Assembly: GCA_963768165.1 (NCBI GenBank)
Contig: CAVYHJ010000003.1
Location: forward strand, 434,001-498,000
Direction: 5' to 3'
DNA length: 64,000 nucleotides
Source: CAVYHJ01 sp963768165 [NCBI: uncultured bacterium]
Lineage (GTDB): Bacteria; UBP4; UBA4092
A program made the translations under genes and the position numbers. The notes under the pieces were generated by a model. That model was not told where the DNA came from, searched no databases, and saw only the letters and a program-made list of their open reading frames with translations. Numbering within the stretch: position 1 is the first letter of the stretch; each line of letters opens with the position of its first letter. Positions 32,424 to 41,032 of this stretch are shown piece after piece.

Positions 32424-33497
32424 GTGGCATACAAAATAACGTTAATTCCCGGAGACGGCACCGGACCGGAATTGGCTGATGCGACACGTCGAGTGATTGA
32501 CGCAACGGGAGTGAAAATAGATTGGGAAGTCATGGAAGCAGGCGCGGATGTGATGGAGAAATACGGGACACCGTTGCCTCAACCGGTGCTCGATAGTATC
32601 AAGAAAAATAAAGTCGCATTAAAGGGTCCTATCACCACGCCAATAGGCACGGGATTTAGGAGCGTGAATGTGGCGCTGAGGCAGGAATTACAGCTTTACG
32701 CCTGTGTACGTCCGTGTAAATCCTATGTGGGAGTGCGGTCACGGTATGAAAAAGTAGATTTGGTTATTGTCCGCGAGAATACGGAAGATTTATATGCCGG
32801 GATTGAGTATGATGTCGGCTCCGATGAACAGAAATATCTCATGGGATTGAGCAAAGGGAAAATTAAAGTGGACAGTGCCGTCAGCCTTAAACCGATTTCC
32901 GAAAGCGGGTCACGGCGCATTGCGAAATATGCCTTTGATTATGCCGTAAACAATGGCAGAAAAAAAGTATCCGCAGTCGCCAAAGCGAACATTATGAAAT
33001 TCACCGATGGACTATTTTTTAAAGTCGCGCGGGAAGTCGCCAGGGAATATCAGGGCGAAGTCGCGTTTGAAGAAATCCTGGTGGACAACATGTGCATGCA
33101 GCTGGTACAAAAACCGGAGATTTATGATGTGATGGTGATGCCGAATTTATACGGTGATATTTTATCTGATTTATGTGCCGGATTGGTTGGGGGGCTGGGA
33201 GTTGCGCCGGGAGCCAATATTGGATTGGAAGGCGCGGTATTTGAACCTACGCATGGTTCCGCACCGAAATATAAAGGAATGAACAAGGTGAACCCGACCG
33301 CCATGATTTTATCGGGGGTCTTGATGTTACATCACTTGAAAGAAAAAGATGCCGCCAAGCGGTTGGAAAAAGCAACGGCGGATGTTATTGCGGAAGGAAA
33401 AGATGTGACTTTTGATATGAAAACCGATAGGAATGATCCAACGGCCGTAGGAACCAAAGAAATGGCGGATGCCATTATCGCGAAATTGAAAAAATAA
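32424..33497 (+). CDS. Isocitrate dehydrogenase, NAD-type (IDH/IPMDH family)
   Basis: Oxidative decarboxylation of isocitrate to 2-oxoglutarate. 357 residues; start GTG at 32424 with GGAGGAG about 7 bp upstream. The N-terminal loop [13 protein letters not shown], substrate-binding [32 protein letters not shown] and the metal site [19 protein letters not shown] fit the short NAD-dependent IDH branch rather than long NADP-type Icd. The Ser-Val-Asn of SVNVALR is the isocitrate signature; isopropylmalate dehydrogenases differ here. Its place after aconitase and before sucCD supports the assignment. Cofactor choice is inferred. Confidence 0.9.
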   Translation: MAYKITLIPGDGTGPELADATRRVIDATGVKIDWEVMEAGADVMEKYGTPLPQPVLDSIKKNKVALKGPITTPIGTGFRSVNVALRQELQLYACVRPCKSYVGVRSRYEKVDLVIVRENTEDLYAGIEYDVGSDEQKYLMGLSKGKIKVDSAVSLKPISESGSRRIAKYAFDYAVNNGRKKVSAVAKANIMKFTDGLFFKVAREVAREYQGEVAFEEILVDNMCMQLVQKPEIYDVMVMPNLYGDILSDLCAGLVGGLGVAPGANIGLEGAVFEPTHGSAPKYKGMNKVNPTAMILSGVLMLHHLKEKDAAKRLEKATADVIAEGKDVTFDMKTDRNDPTAVGTKEMADAIIAKLKK

Positions 33498-33502
33498 AAT
33501 AT

Positions 33503-33552
33503 ACCACCCCCAGCCCCCTCCTTAATTAAGGAGGGGGATTCAAGGGGGTGGT
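33503..33552. repeat. Nested GC-rich palindrome between isocitrate dehydrogenase and sucC
   Basis: Outer arms ACCACCCCC (33503-33511) and GGGGGTGGT (33544-33552) surround a perfect 24-bp palindrome (33514-33537) centred on TTAATTAA. It occupies nearly the whole spacer. It could terminate or attenuate transcription, or be a mobile palindromic repeat. Confidence 0.85.
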
Positions 33553-33563
33553 CGAGGGAACTT

Positions 33564-34709
33564 ATGAAAATACATGAATATCAGGGAAAAATAATTTTAG
33601 GTAAATATGAAATTCCCATTCCTCTGGGTGAAGTAGCCTCTACGCCGGAGAAAGCGAAAGAAATTGCCGCGCGAATTGGGAAAAAAGTGGTTGTGAAAGC
33701 GCAGGTGCATGTCGGCGGACGGGGGAAAGCGGGCGGTGTAAAGTTGGCGAATACACCTGAGGAAGCGGAAAGTGCCGCGTCACAAATTTTGGGTATGAAT
33801 ATCAAAGGACTGACAGTTCAAAAAGTATTGGTCGAGGAAGCCGCGGAAATTGACAAGGAATATTATATCGGGATCGTGGTTGATCGGGAGTCGCAAACCA
33901 ATACCATTATGGTCAGCGCGATGGGTGGCGTGGATATTGAAGAAGTCGCGGCGAAACATCCAAGAAAGATTGCGAAAATTCCGGTGAGTCCTGCCATTGG
34001 CTTGCGCGATTACCAGATTCGGGAAGCGTGTTACAAAGCGGGATTGGATAGAAAAGTTATTGGAGAAGTCGCGAAATTCTTGAAGAAATTATATACGGCG
34101 TATGTTTCCTCGGATGCCAATTTGGCGGAAATTAATCCCTTGGTTGTGACGAAATCAGGGACAGTGATTGCGACAGACGCTAAATTTAATATTGATGACA
34201 ATGCCTTAGACCGGCATCCTGAATTCAATGACTGGAAGGAAGAATCGGAAGAAGACCCAATTGAAGCGGAAGCGCACCGGCGGGGTTTGCAATATGTACG
34301 GCTGGGCGGCGATGTCGGGATTATCGGGAATGGCGCGGGATTAGTCATGGGCACGCTCGATGAAGTCAAACGCGCGGGCGGGAATCCGGCGAACTTTTTG
34401 GACATCGGCGGAGGCGCGAAAGCGGAAGTCGTCAAGAATTCTCTTGAACTCGTGTTAAGTGATCCCCATGTGAAAGGTGTTTTATTTAATGTATTCGGTG
34501 GAATCACGCGGTGCGATGAAGTCGCCAAAGGAATTTTAAGCGTGACGCAAACCATGGAATTGAAAGTTCCGATTGTTGTCCGGTTGACGGGAACGAGGGA
34601 AGAAGAAGGACGAGCGCTGTTACAAGGTTCGAGCTTGACGCCTGCGGAAACTATGCAATCCGCGGCAAAAACTATTGTGGAGAAAATCAATGTCAATTCT
34701 ACTAAATAA
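33564..34709 (+). CDS. sucC: Succinyl-CoA synthetase beta subunit
   Basis: With SucD interconverts succinyl-CoA and succinate with nucleotide formation. 381 residues: ATP-grasp domain with [29 protein letters not shown] and [13 protein letters not shown], then the CoA-ligase domain with [22 protein letters not shown] and [11 protein letters not shown]. The sucD start lies 20 bp inside the end of this gene, so translation is coupled. No clear ribosome site beyond GAGGG precedes the ATG. Confidence 0.98.
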   Translation: MKIHEYQGKIILGKYEIPIPLGEVASTPEKAKEIAARIGKKVVVKAQVHVGGRGKAGGVKLANTPEEAESAASQILGMNIKGLTVQKVLVEEAAEIDKEYYIGIVVDRESQTNTIMVSAMGGVDIEEVAAKHPRKIAKIPVSPAIGLRDYQIREACYKAGLDRKVIGEVAKFLKKLYTAYVSSDANLAEINPLVVTKSGTVIATDAKFNIDDNALDRHPEFNDWKEESEEDPIEAEAHRRGLQYVRLGGDVGIIGNGAGLVMGTLDEVKRAGGNPANFLDIGGGAKAEVVKNSLELVLSDPHVKGVLFNVFGGITRCDEVAKGILSVTQTMELKVPIVVRLTGTREEEGRALLQGSSLTPAETMQSAAKTIVEKINVNSTK

Positions 34710-35565
34710 AGAAACCAGAGTAATTGTTCAAGGAATCACCGGACGGGAAGGTCAGTTTCATGCCGAACAGATGATTAAATACGGCACGAAAGTGGTCGGC
34801 GGGGTCACTCCCGGAAAAGGCGGGACGGAAATATTAGGTGTGCCGATTTTCGATACGGTGAAAGAAGCCAAAAAGAAAACCAAAGCGGACGCCTCGGTGA
34901 TTTTTGTTCCGGCAGCGTTTGCGGCGGATGCGGTATTGGAAGCAACGGACGCGGGATTAAAATTGGTGGTTTGTATCACCGAAGGGATTCCCATACAGGA
35001 TATGATTAAGGTGTGCAGTTATGTGAAACAGACCAAGACTCGCTTAATTGGCGGGAATTGTCCGGGACTGATTACCCCCGAAGAAGCGAAAATTGGAATT
35101 ACGCCGGGGAATATCGCGAAAAAAGGGCCGGTGGGAATTGTCTCGCGCAGTGGCACTTTGACCTATGAAATTGTGAATGATTTAACGAGACATGGAATTG
35201 GTCAAACCACGGTCGTCGGAATCGGCGGAGACCCGATTTTAGGTTCAACTTTTATTGATATTCTACCTCTCTTTGAAAAAGATCCGGAGACCAAAATGGT
35301 GGTCATGGTCGGAGAAATCGGCGGGTCGGATGAAGAAATGGCAGCCGAATATATCCGCAAGAAAATGAAAAAACCGGTCATTGGGTTTATCTCCGGTCGT
35401 ACCGCCCCTCCCGGCAAACGCATGGGTCACGCGGGTGCCATTATCTCCGGCGGAAAAGGAACCGCACAAGCCAAAGTGGACGCCCTCACCAAAGCCAATG
35501 TCCCCATCGCCGAAACCACTTCTGATATACCGGAAATGGTCAAAGCTATTTTGGCGAAATTGTAG
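34690..35565 (+). CDS. sucD: Succinyl-CoA synthetase alpha subunit
   Basis: CoA-binding and phosphohistidine subunit, 291 residues. The ATG at 34690 is chosen over an upstream in-frame ATG at 34675 because GGAGAA lies at the right distance and the protein then starts MSILLNKET. Signatures: [41 protein letters not shown], and the active-site histidine region [12 protein letters not shown]. Confidence 0.98.
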   Translation: MSILLNKETRVIVQGITGREGQFHAEQMIKYGTKVVGGVTPGKGGTEILGVPIFDTVKEAKKKTKADASVIFVPAAFAADAVLEATDAGLKLVVCITEGIPIQDMIKVCSYVKQTKTRLIGGNCPGLITPEEAKIGITPGNIAKKGPVGIVSRSGTLTYEIVNDLTRHGIGQTTVVGIGGDPILGSTFIDILPLFEKDPETKMVVMVGEIGGSDEEMAAEYIRKKMKKPVIGFISGRTAPPGKRMGHAGAIISGGKGTAQAKVDALTKANVPIAETTSDIPEMVKAILAKL

Positions 35566-35594
35566 GAAATTCTCTGTGTTGAAAAGGTGATGAT

Positions 35595-36680
35595 ATGGAT
35601 GAAGTTAAATTTAAGGAAGCGCAACGAAAACGTCTAGTTGAGCTTTATGCACAGGCTAACGCAACTATTAAAAATGCAATATTAAGTAATGAAATACCTT
35701 CTAAAGAGGTAGATATTTCAATAGCCTATGAACGCAGCGCAAGGCCATTTGTCAACTACGTTACGCTTGACTTGAAACATCGAGATGAAATTATTAATAT
35801 AGTATCAACTATTAAATCCTATGCAGAAGACAGAACTCGCAAACGTCCATTAAATATTATTATGCAAGCGGAACCAGGATCGGGAAAATCACTTCTTGTT
35901 AAGTGTATCGCTCGCCATGTAAGATTTGATGTTACAGCAGTTGATTTCAATATGGCAAGCTTACAAAACATTGAAGATCTTGTCCAACCACTTGATATGG
36001 TTCGTAATCAAAAAGTTATTGATAAATTACCTATTTTATTTTTAGATGAATTTGATAGTAACCCGGATCATTATCCATTACTTTTACCTCTTCTTTGGGA
36101 TGGGGAACTTCATATTGGACATCGTGATTTGAAAATGGGTAAATTAGTTGTCATACTAGCAGGAAGTGGTAGCAAAATTGAGGAAATGATGAAAACTGCT
36201 AAAGGAATGCATCCAACAGAGACACCTCGAGATTCAAAACTAGTAGATCTTCTTTCTCGAATTAATGGAGGCGAGATTGGAATACCTCCACTGGACATGG
36301 TTAAAAATAATCGTGACAGAAGAGTTGATAAGGTTTGTATTACCATTGCTCTACTCGAACAACGTTTTCAAAAACGATTTGAGACTGTACCATGGGCTTT
36401 ACTACGCTTCGTAGCATTAGCACAATTCCGCTACGGAGTCCGTAGCATTACTCACTTAATTGATTTGTTAGAAAATCCAGGGGATGAAGAACAAAGTAAT
36501 CTAAAGCTACAACACCTTACACTCCCATTAGAATCTGTTACATCATTGAAAGAAAGTAGTTTGGCGTATCATTTAGTAGATGAAGATGGTCCCGCAGCTA
36601 TAGTAGAAAAGTGGAAAAAGGTAAAAATTACTGATATTCCCATAAGAATAAGAGAACACGAAGATGAAGTGCCATTTTAA
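35595..36680 (+). CDS. AAA-type ATPase, function unknown
   Basis: Protein of 361 residues with one P-loop ATPase core: Walker A EPGSGKSLL near residue 94, Walker B ILFLDEFDSNPDH near 148, and a sensor-1-like VVILAGSGSK near 183. The C-terminal third is helical, with no other domain I recognise; no membrane segment. It starts 29 bp after sucD with AAAGGTG before the ATG, yet base and codon use are clearly more AT-rich than sucCD, which suggests recent acquisition. Single AAA proteins of this kind are seen in regulatory and defence contexts, but there is no effector gene beside it; the neighbour is a convergent YdeI-like gene. Confidence 0.75.
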   Translation: MDEVKFKEAQRKRLVELYAQANATIKNAILSNEIPSKEVDISIAYERSARPFVNYVTLDLKHRDEIINIVSTIKSYAEDRTRKRPLNIIMQAEPGSGKSLLVKCIARHVRFDVTAVDFNMASLQNIEDLVQPLDMVRNQKVIDKLPILFLDEFDSNPDHYPLLLPLLWDGELHIGHRDLKMGKLVVILAGSGSKIEEMMKTAKGMHPTETPRDSKLVDLLSRINGGEIGIPPLDMVKNNRDRRVDKVCITIALLEQRFQKRFETVPWALLRFVALAQFRYGVRSITHLIDLLENPGDEEQSNLKLQHLTLPLESVTSLKESSLAYHLVDEDGPAAIVEKWKKVKITDIPIRIREHEDEVPF

Positions 36681-36757
36681 AATATTTTACTACTTCGTGA
36701 ATGAAGTGTTATTCTTCTTTCCCGACGCTTTACTTAAATTCTTAAACCATACCCCCT

Positions 36758-37366
36758 TCATCTTGGGAAACCTTGATCATTTAATCCCTTTCCATTGAGA
36801 ATTTGCTGCCTATATTTTTCAATCCTTGACTCCCGGGTTTTGGATTGTTTGGGTTGAGAAAAATAAAAAATGTATCCTCTTTGCCGTCCCGGCGTCAATG
36901 CATCAAAAGCAGTTTTCAAGGCAGGGTTTTCATCTAATTTCTTTTGAAATTCTTCGGGAATGGTGAAGTCTGCGGTCTTTTTAAAATTCACTTTCAAACC
37001 GGCTTTTTCCACTTCAATGGCTTCATTAATATAGGTTTTCAAGATGGGTTCCATCTTAACTATTTCCCGAACATGAGTGAACCGAATCTGGCGCCCCGCC
37101 TGCACATTCTTCGTTTGTTGGATTAGAATCCCATGGGCATCCTTTAACAAGGCACCTTTGAAAAACAAAAGCGCACAATATTCTTTAAATCCATGTATTA
37201 AAACTATGTTACTTTTCTGAAACGTGTAACAAGGACAACCCCACTTCAATTCTTCGGTCAGCGGACAGTCAAGAATGATCCTTCTCAATTTCTCAAATTC
37301 TTCCTGCCACTTTTTGGCTTTACTAAAATAAAAATCAACCTTAGGATTCATTTTACTCTTTATCAT
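36758..37366 (-). CDS. YdeI/OmpD-associated family protein with DUF1801 fold
   Basis: Conserved protein of about 197-202 residues. The N-terminal 120 residues match DUF1801 (EEFEKLRRIILDCPLTEELKWGCPCYTF, ALLFFKGALLKDA); the C-terminal part is the OmdA/YdeI tail (FKKTADFTIPEEFQKKLDENPALKTAFDALTPGRQRGYIFY and the basic KTRESRIEKY). Members are cytoplasmic with an iron-chaperone-like fold; the role in this organism is unknown. Start may be 37366 or Met6 at 37351; no strong ribosome site decides. Confidence 0.9.
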   Translation of the reverse strand: MIKSKMNPKVDFYFSKAKKWQEEFEKLRRIILDCPLTEELKWGCPCYTFQKSNIVLIHGFKEYCALLFFKGALLKDAHGILIQQTKNVQAGRQIRFTHVREIVKMEPILKTYINEAIEVEKAGLKVNFKKTADFTIPEEFQKKLDENPALKTAFDALTPGRQRGYIFYFSQPKQSKTRESRIEKYRQQILNGKGLNDQGFPR

Positions 37367-37467
37367 AGTATGTTATTTTAATTTGCTTACGATGTCTTGC
37401 TTTCCTATAATATACATTATTTTATAAGTCTCACACAAGTTAGTTTACTACCCGTTAGTTATTAAAC

Positions 37468-37497
37468 TTGACACCCCTCTTGGAGTCTTTCTATAAT
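37468..37497 (+). promoter_or_regulatory. Promoter of small membrane protein gene
   Basis: Consensus TTGACA (37468-37473), an 18-bp spacer and consensus TATAAT (37492-37497), about 55 bp before the start codon. Confidence 0.75.
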
Positions 37498-37550
37498 ACT
37501 CTAATTAAGGTTTATTTAGATAGAACCCATCACGGGAAAGGAGAGCCTAT

Positions 37551-37790
37551 ATGTTCGGAATATTCGGAGTTCTCAGAACATTACGTGCCATTAGATTTTT
37601 AATCACCGGTCCGATTATCTTGGTATTTTTGCTAATCATTAACGTCATGACCTATCAAGGATATTGGTGGTTCAAATGGGCGGCTCTGGGGATTGGTATT
37701 GCCTGGATATTCAGCCTTATCCGGGTTATTCAAACAATGGTTCTGGTCGGGGGATTGGCTGCCCTAATTGCTTACCTGAAGAAAAAATAG
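37551..37790 (+). CDS. Small two-helix membrane protein
   Basis: 79 residues, unknown function. Two long hydrophobic segments (about 17-34 and 42-74, the second possibly two helices) with a basic start (TLRAIRF) and end (YLKKK). A strong GGAAAGGAG ribosome site and a near-perfect sigma70 promoter suggest high expression. It is a single-gene unit, convergent with the cytochrome gene. Confidence 0.75.
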   Translation: MFGIFGVLRTLRAIRFLITGPIILVFLLIINVMTYQGYWWFKWAALGIGIAWIFSLIRVIQTMVLVGGLAALIAYLKKK

Positions 37791-37887
37791 TATTCCTGAT
37801 TGATAACCTGAGGTTTAACCTTTCTTTTGTACTATCCTCAATCCAGATTTTTCTACAAATTCTCAATCTCCCGTGAAGAGAAAAATT

Positions 37888-38511
37888 TTATTTTTTATCT
37901 TTGGTTTGTCCCGAATCTGTCGCCCATGAATTCACCGGTTTGAGGGTCATCAGATAGGCATAAATGGCTTTAATATCATCATCCGATAAATTCTTGTAAT
38001 CATTCGCGGGCATGGGTGGTAATATCTCCCTGTCCACCTGCCAATGTTTTCCGGTACGCCAGCTTTTGATTAAATCATCCGCTGTCATTTTTCCGATACC
38101 GGAATCAGGGTCGGGCGTAAGATTGATTGCCGCACTGACACCGAAAGGTCCGGCAAAGGATGTCATGTCCGGTCCCATCACCATAGAAATTTTCTTTTTT
38201 AATAAAGCAGGGTCCCAATCGGGGAGGGGAGCCGAATCCCAATGCCCGGTCAATTCTTTGCCGGAGATAGGATTTCCTTTGTCATCATGGGGAGTATGGC
38301 AATCGCCGCAGCCTATGACTGAAACAAGATATTTTCCGCGTTCAACGGGATTCATTTTTACCGAGGTTTGTGCTAGCGGAGCGGTCGCGGAACTTGTGAC
38401 AGGCGGCGTCACTGTGTGACTACAAGAACTCCATAGGAACACTCCGAATACAAGAAATATTCCTATTACGATAAATCCAAATTGGGTTTTATTCTGTTGT
38501 GAATTTGACAT
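37888..38511 (-). CDS. Lipid-anchored monoheme cytochrome c
   Basis: Electron carrier on the outer face of the inner membrane or in the outer membrane. 207 residues; hydrophobic leader ending in the lipobox WSSC (Cys30), a Thr/Pro/Ala-rich linker, then a class I cytochrome c domain with heme motif CGDCH (68-72) and a likely distal Met in LPPMPANDYK near the C-terminus. GGAGGTAAGG precedes the ATG. This type often accompanies oxidases or dehydrogenases, but none lies next to it. Confidence 0.9.
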   Translation of the reverse strand: MSNSQQNKTQFGFIVIGIFLVFGVFLWSSCSHTVTPPVTSSATAPLAQTSVKMNPVERGKYLVSVIGCGDCHTPHDDKGNPISGKELTGHWDSAPLPDWDPALLKKKISMVMGPDMTSFAGPFGVSAAINLTPDPDSGIGKMTADDLIKSWRTGKHWQVDREILPPMPANDYKNLSDDDIKAIYAYLMTLKPVNSWATDSGQTKDKK

Positions 38512-38619
38512 CCTTACCTCCTCGCATAGTAACGATACTTGTTAGTATATCATATTGAATTTGAATGAATTTTTCCAGCAATCAGTCTTATCCAACACAA
38601 TTCATGGAATTTATTCGGG

Positions 38620-40284
38620 CTATTCGAATCTATAGACTGTGCAGCGTTCTATGGTTGTTTTCCAATGAGAAACCCGCCATTTTTGCCCTTGGTCGTTTTC
38701 ATCGCCATTCAACCTTCGACCGGGGACCCATTTCCCATTTTTATACACCCCTTCATCCACCTGGCCTATACCCACATAAGCCGGTCCCGGGGTGAGGGGC
38801 TGGAACGCTACCCGAAACCCACTACCGGCTCCGATAAATTGATTCGGACCATCGGCCATAATGAGTCCATACCCCAATTCGGTTTTATGCCCAAAGAGTT
38901 CATCCAGCGAAATTTCCAGTTTATACCCACCCATTTCCCGGGTGACGGATGGATGGTCCTTATCCAGTAGAAATCCTGTTATCGTTCCTTTCTCTTGATT
39001 CTCCAAAATCATTGGACTGAGTTGGTTTAAGACATCATAACTTTGGGTAAAGTGAGACACTGCCGGATCATTATCATCAATCGCAAAGGGGGAGGTCCCT
39101 ATTGCGTTTCTTTCACCGATGGCATAAAACACCAGCCGGGCTCCATCATCACTCCGTCTCATTTCGGGTATAAATAATGGGTTGTTCCGTTGAGTGAACT
39201 TTTGACACCAGCCCTCAAAATCCTGCGCGTAAATATCCGGCGCTAATAAATCCAAATGCGGTGCACCCGCCAGCCAGATATCCATCACGTGCGGTAAGGG
39301 TCCCCCGCTGGGATATTCACCGGGTTTCGCGTTCGGTTCGTTTAACCAGGCATTCGCGTACATCGGCAGGTTATAGGCACTTTTCCCGGCTTCCGCCACC
39401 TTGTCGACATATCGGGCATAATGCCATGCCATAAAAATTTCATCGGTAGCCTGACCCGGCCCGAAAACTTCTTCCCAAGACCCGGAAGTCTTATATCCGT
39501 TGGCTTCCCATAATGCCCGAACCTCCGGGACTAATTGTTGTTTGTTCTTTACCAAATAATTCATTAAATCCACGGGTACAGGTTTGCTAAAATCTTCATT
39601 GGCGGCGGCTGACCGGTCTCGAGAATCTCCTAATACACCGACTTCATTCTCCACCTGCATCATGAGTACCGTATGATATTTTTCATCGAATTTCTTAATA
39701 TGTCCCATCAGGGTGGCATACGCTTTCCCATCCGCTTTCCAATTGGATTCGGATAAGGTCGATAAAACTTCTAATGGTTTTCCATCACTTTTCTTGACTC
39801 TGGGATATTTCTGATAATCCTGTTTTACCCATAATGGGATATAACTCGACATCCCATTCTTCCAACTGGCCAACCATAAGAATACCAGATGAAATCCATG
39901 ACTCCGGGCTTCTTTGATTAACCCATCCACCAAGGTAAAATCAAATTTCCCTTCTTCCGGCTCAATCAATTCCCAGGATAAGGGGGTTACGATAGTATTC
40001 AAATGCATCGCCTTTAACCGGGACCAGATGGGTTTCATATAGTCCAGATTCGAAGAACTCGAATTATGTAACTCTCCGCTTAATATCAAAAACGGTTTTC
40101 CATCCATTATCAATTGGGTTGCCTCTCCCTGCTTTTTTAAATAGGGAACTTGGGATACTTTCACTGATTTTACTTTTGATTTATGCGACATGGCGGTTAC
40201 CCTCCCGGGTTGTAATATAGATGTAATTAACATCATTCCTATCATCCCCGACAGGGGGATGAGTTTGTTGGTATTTCGATACAT
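38620..40284 (-). CDS. Secreted GH35-type beta-galactosidase with DUF5597-like C-terminus
   Basis: Glycoside hydrolase of about 555 residues. The ATG at 40284, preceded by AGAGGAAAT, gives a hydrophobic leader (LSGMIGMMLITSILQP) that fits export; codons further upstream lack a ribosome site. The TIM barrel begins LIMDGKPFLILSGELHNSSSSNLDYM, has the likely acid/base in MQVENEVG and a likely nucleophile in PLFIPEMRR. The C-terminal 150 residues form a beta-rich domain (ELFGHKTELGYGLIMA). Substrate is probably a beta-galactoside or related plant/algal glycan. A GH3 gene is 4 kb away. Confidence 0.88.
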   Translation of the reverse strand: MYRNTNKLIPLSGMIGMMLITSILQPGRVTAMSHKSKVKSVKVSQVPYLKKQGEATQLIMDGKPFLILSGELHNSSSSNLDYMKPIWSRLKAMHLNTIVTPLSWELIEPEEGKFDFTLVDGLIKEARSHGFHLVFLWLASWKNGMSSYIPLWVKQDYQKYPRVKKSDGKPLEVLSTLSESNWKADGKAYATLMGHIKKFDEKYHTVLMMQVENEVGVLGDSRDRSAAANEDFSKPVPVDLMNYLVKNKQQLVPEVRALWEANGYKTSGSWEEVFGPGQATDEIFMAWHYARYVDKVAEAGKSAYNLPMYANAWLNEPNAKPGEYPSGGPLPHVMDIWLAGAPHLDLLAPDIYAQDFEGWCQKFTQRNNPLFIPEMRRSDDGARLVFYAIGERNAIGTSPFAIDDNDPAVSHFTQSYDVLNQLSPMILENQEKGTITGFLLDKDHPSVTREMGGYKLEISLDELFGHKTELGYGLIMADGPNQFIGAGSGFRVAFQPLTPGPAYVGIGQVDEGVYKNGKWVPGRRLNGDENDQGQKWRVSHWKTTIERCTVYRFE

Positions 40285-40484
40285 TATTTCCTCTTGTGAC
40301 AACTTTATGGATATATACGAATATTCCGTAAGATACCAAAGGTCAAAGATAGAATGATAGCAAAATCCTGAAAAAAAATCCCTCCCGCGGTAATTACTCC
40401 AAAATAACCCCAAACGTACACCCTCAGTAAACCACTTTGGGAGACATTCCTGACCCGAAAGAACCGATTCGGGCACGGAGTGTA

Positions 40485-40511
40485 ACCTAGGAGGGTCTGA
40501 CCCTCCTAGGT
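40485..40511. repeat. Palindrome with 11-bp arms
   Basis: ACCTAGGAGGG (40485-40495) and CCCTCCTAGGT (40501-40511) flank TCTGA. No T-run follows. It is of the same type as other perfect palindromes in this window. Confidence 0.8.
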
Positions 40512-40853
40512 ATTACTCCCAATATCCTCTCTATAAAAACCAAAATTATAGCCTCCTCTTTTAAAACCTTCAAGAATCACTCAAAATTGACGTAGAAACA
40601 ACAAACTTAACCGAAAGAGTCTTAAATCTAGTCCCCAACCAAATCCCCACTTTTTTTCATTGGGAGATGGTACGGACTTGGTACGGTGATGGTACGGAGA
40701 CAACTCAGACCCAAATTTAAGACATTTTAAGCCCCTTAAATCGCATTTTTAGCTATGTCATAATGGCATAATACTTGGTTCTCATTTTTAAATTGAAACT
40801 TGGGACTAGGAACTATGTCTCGTTACCACTTTTAGTAAAACCGCTTTTAAAAC

Positions 40854-40882
40854 TTGACATTAAAAAAAGTTCATTCTATGCT
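40854..40882 (+). promoter_or_regulatory. Promoter of the twelve-bladed kelch gene
   Basis: Consensus TTGACA (40854-40859), a 17-bp spacer and TATGCT (40877-40882). The leader would be about 145 nt. Confidence 0.6.
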
Positions 40883-41032
40883 ATAAATGAAATTATAGGG
40901 ATCTTTAAGGAAGATGAATCCGTTTGGTTATTATTGGTCGTTTGAACCGAACTTTTCTTAACCTCTAATCACCCTCAACAATAAATCTCTTTTATCTAAC
41001 TCTAGTAAAATAAATTTCAAACAGGAGGATGT

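Larger units (their letters stand above)
40285..41032. other. Long divergent spacer between GH35 and kelch genes
   Basis: No gene seen in 748 bp. It holds an 11-bp perfect palindrome arm pair at 40485-40511, three GGTACGG heptamers at 40669, 40680 and 40691 (11 bp apart, one helical turn), AAACTTGGGACTAGG-type low-complexity repeat near 40795, and a promoter at 40854. Such length and repeats suggest regulation of one or both genes. Confidence 0.6.

Noticed and set aside
38620-40476. Long start at 40476 for the GH35-type enzyme
   Set aside because: The extra 64 codons lack a ribosome site and would bury the signal peptide that begins at 40284.
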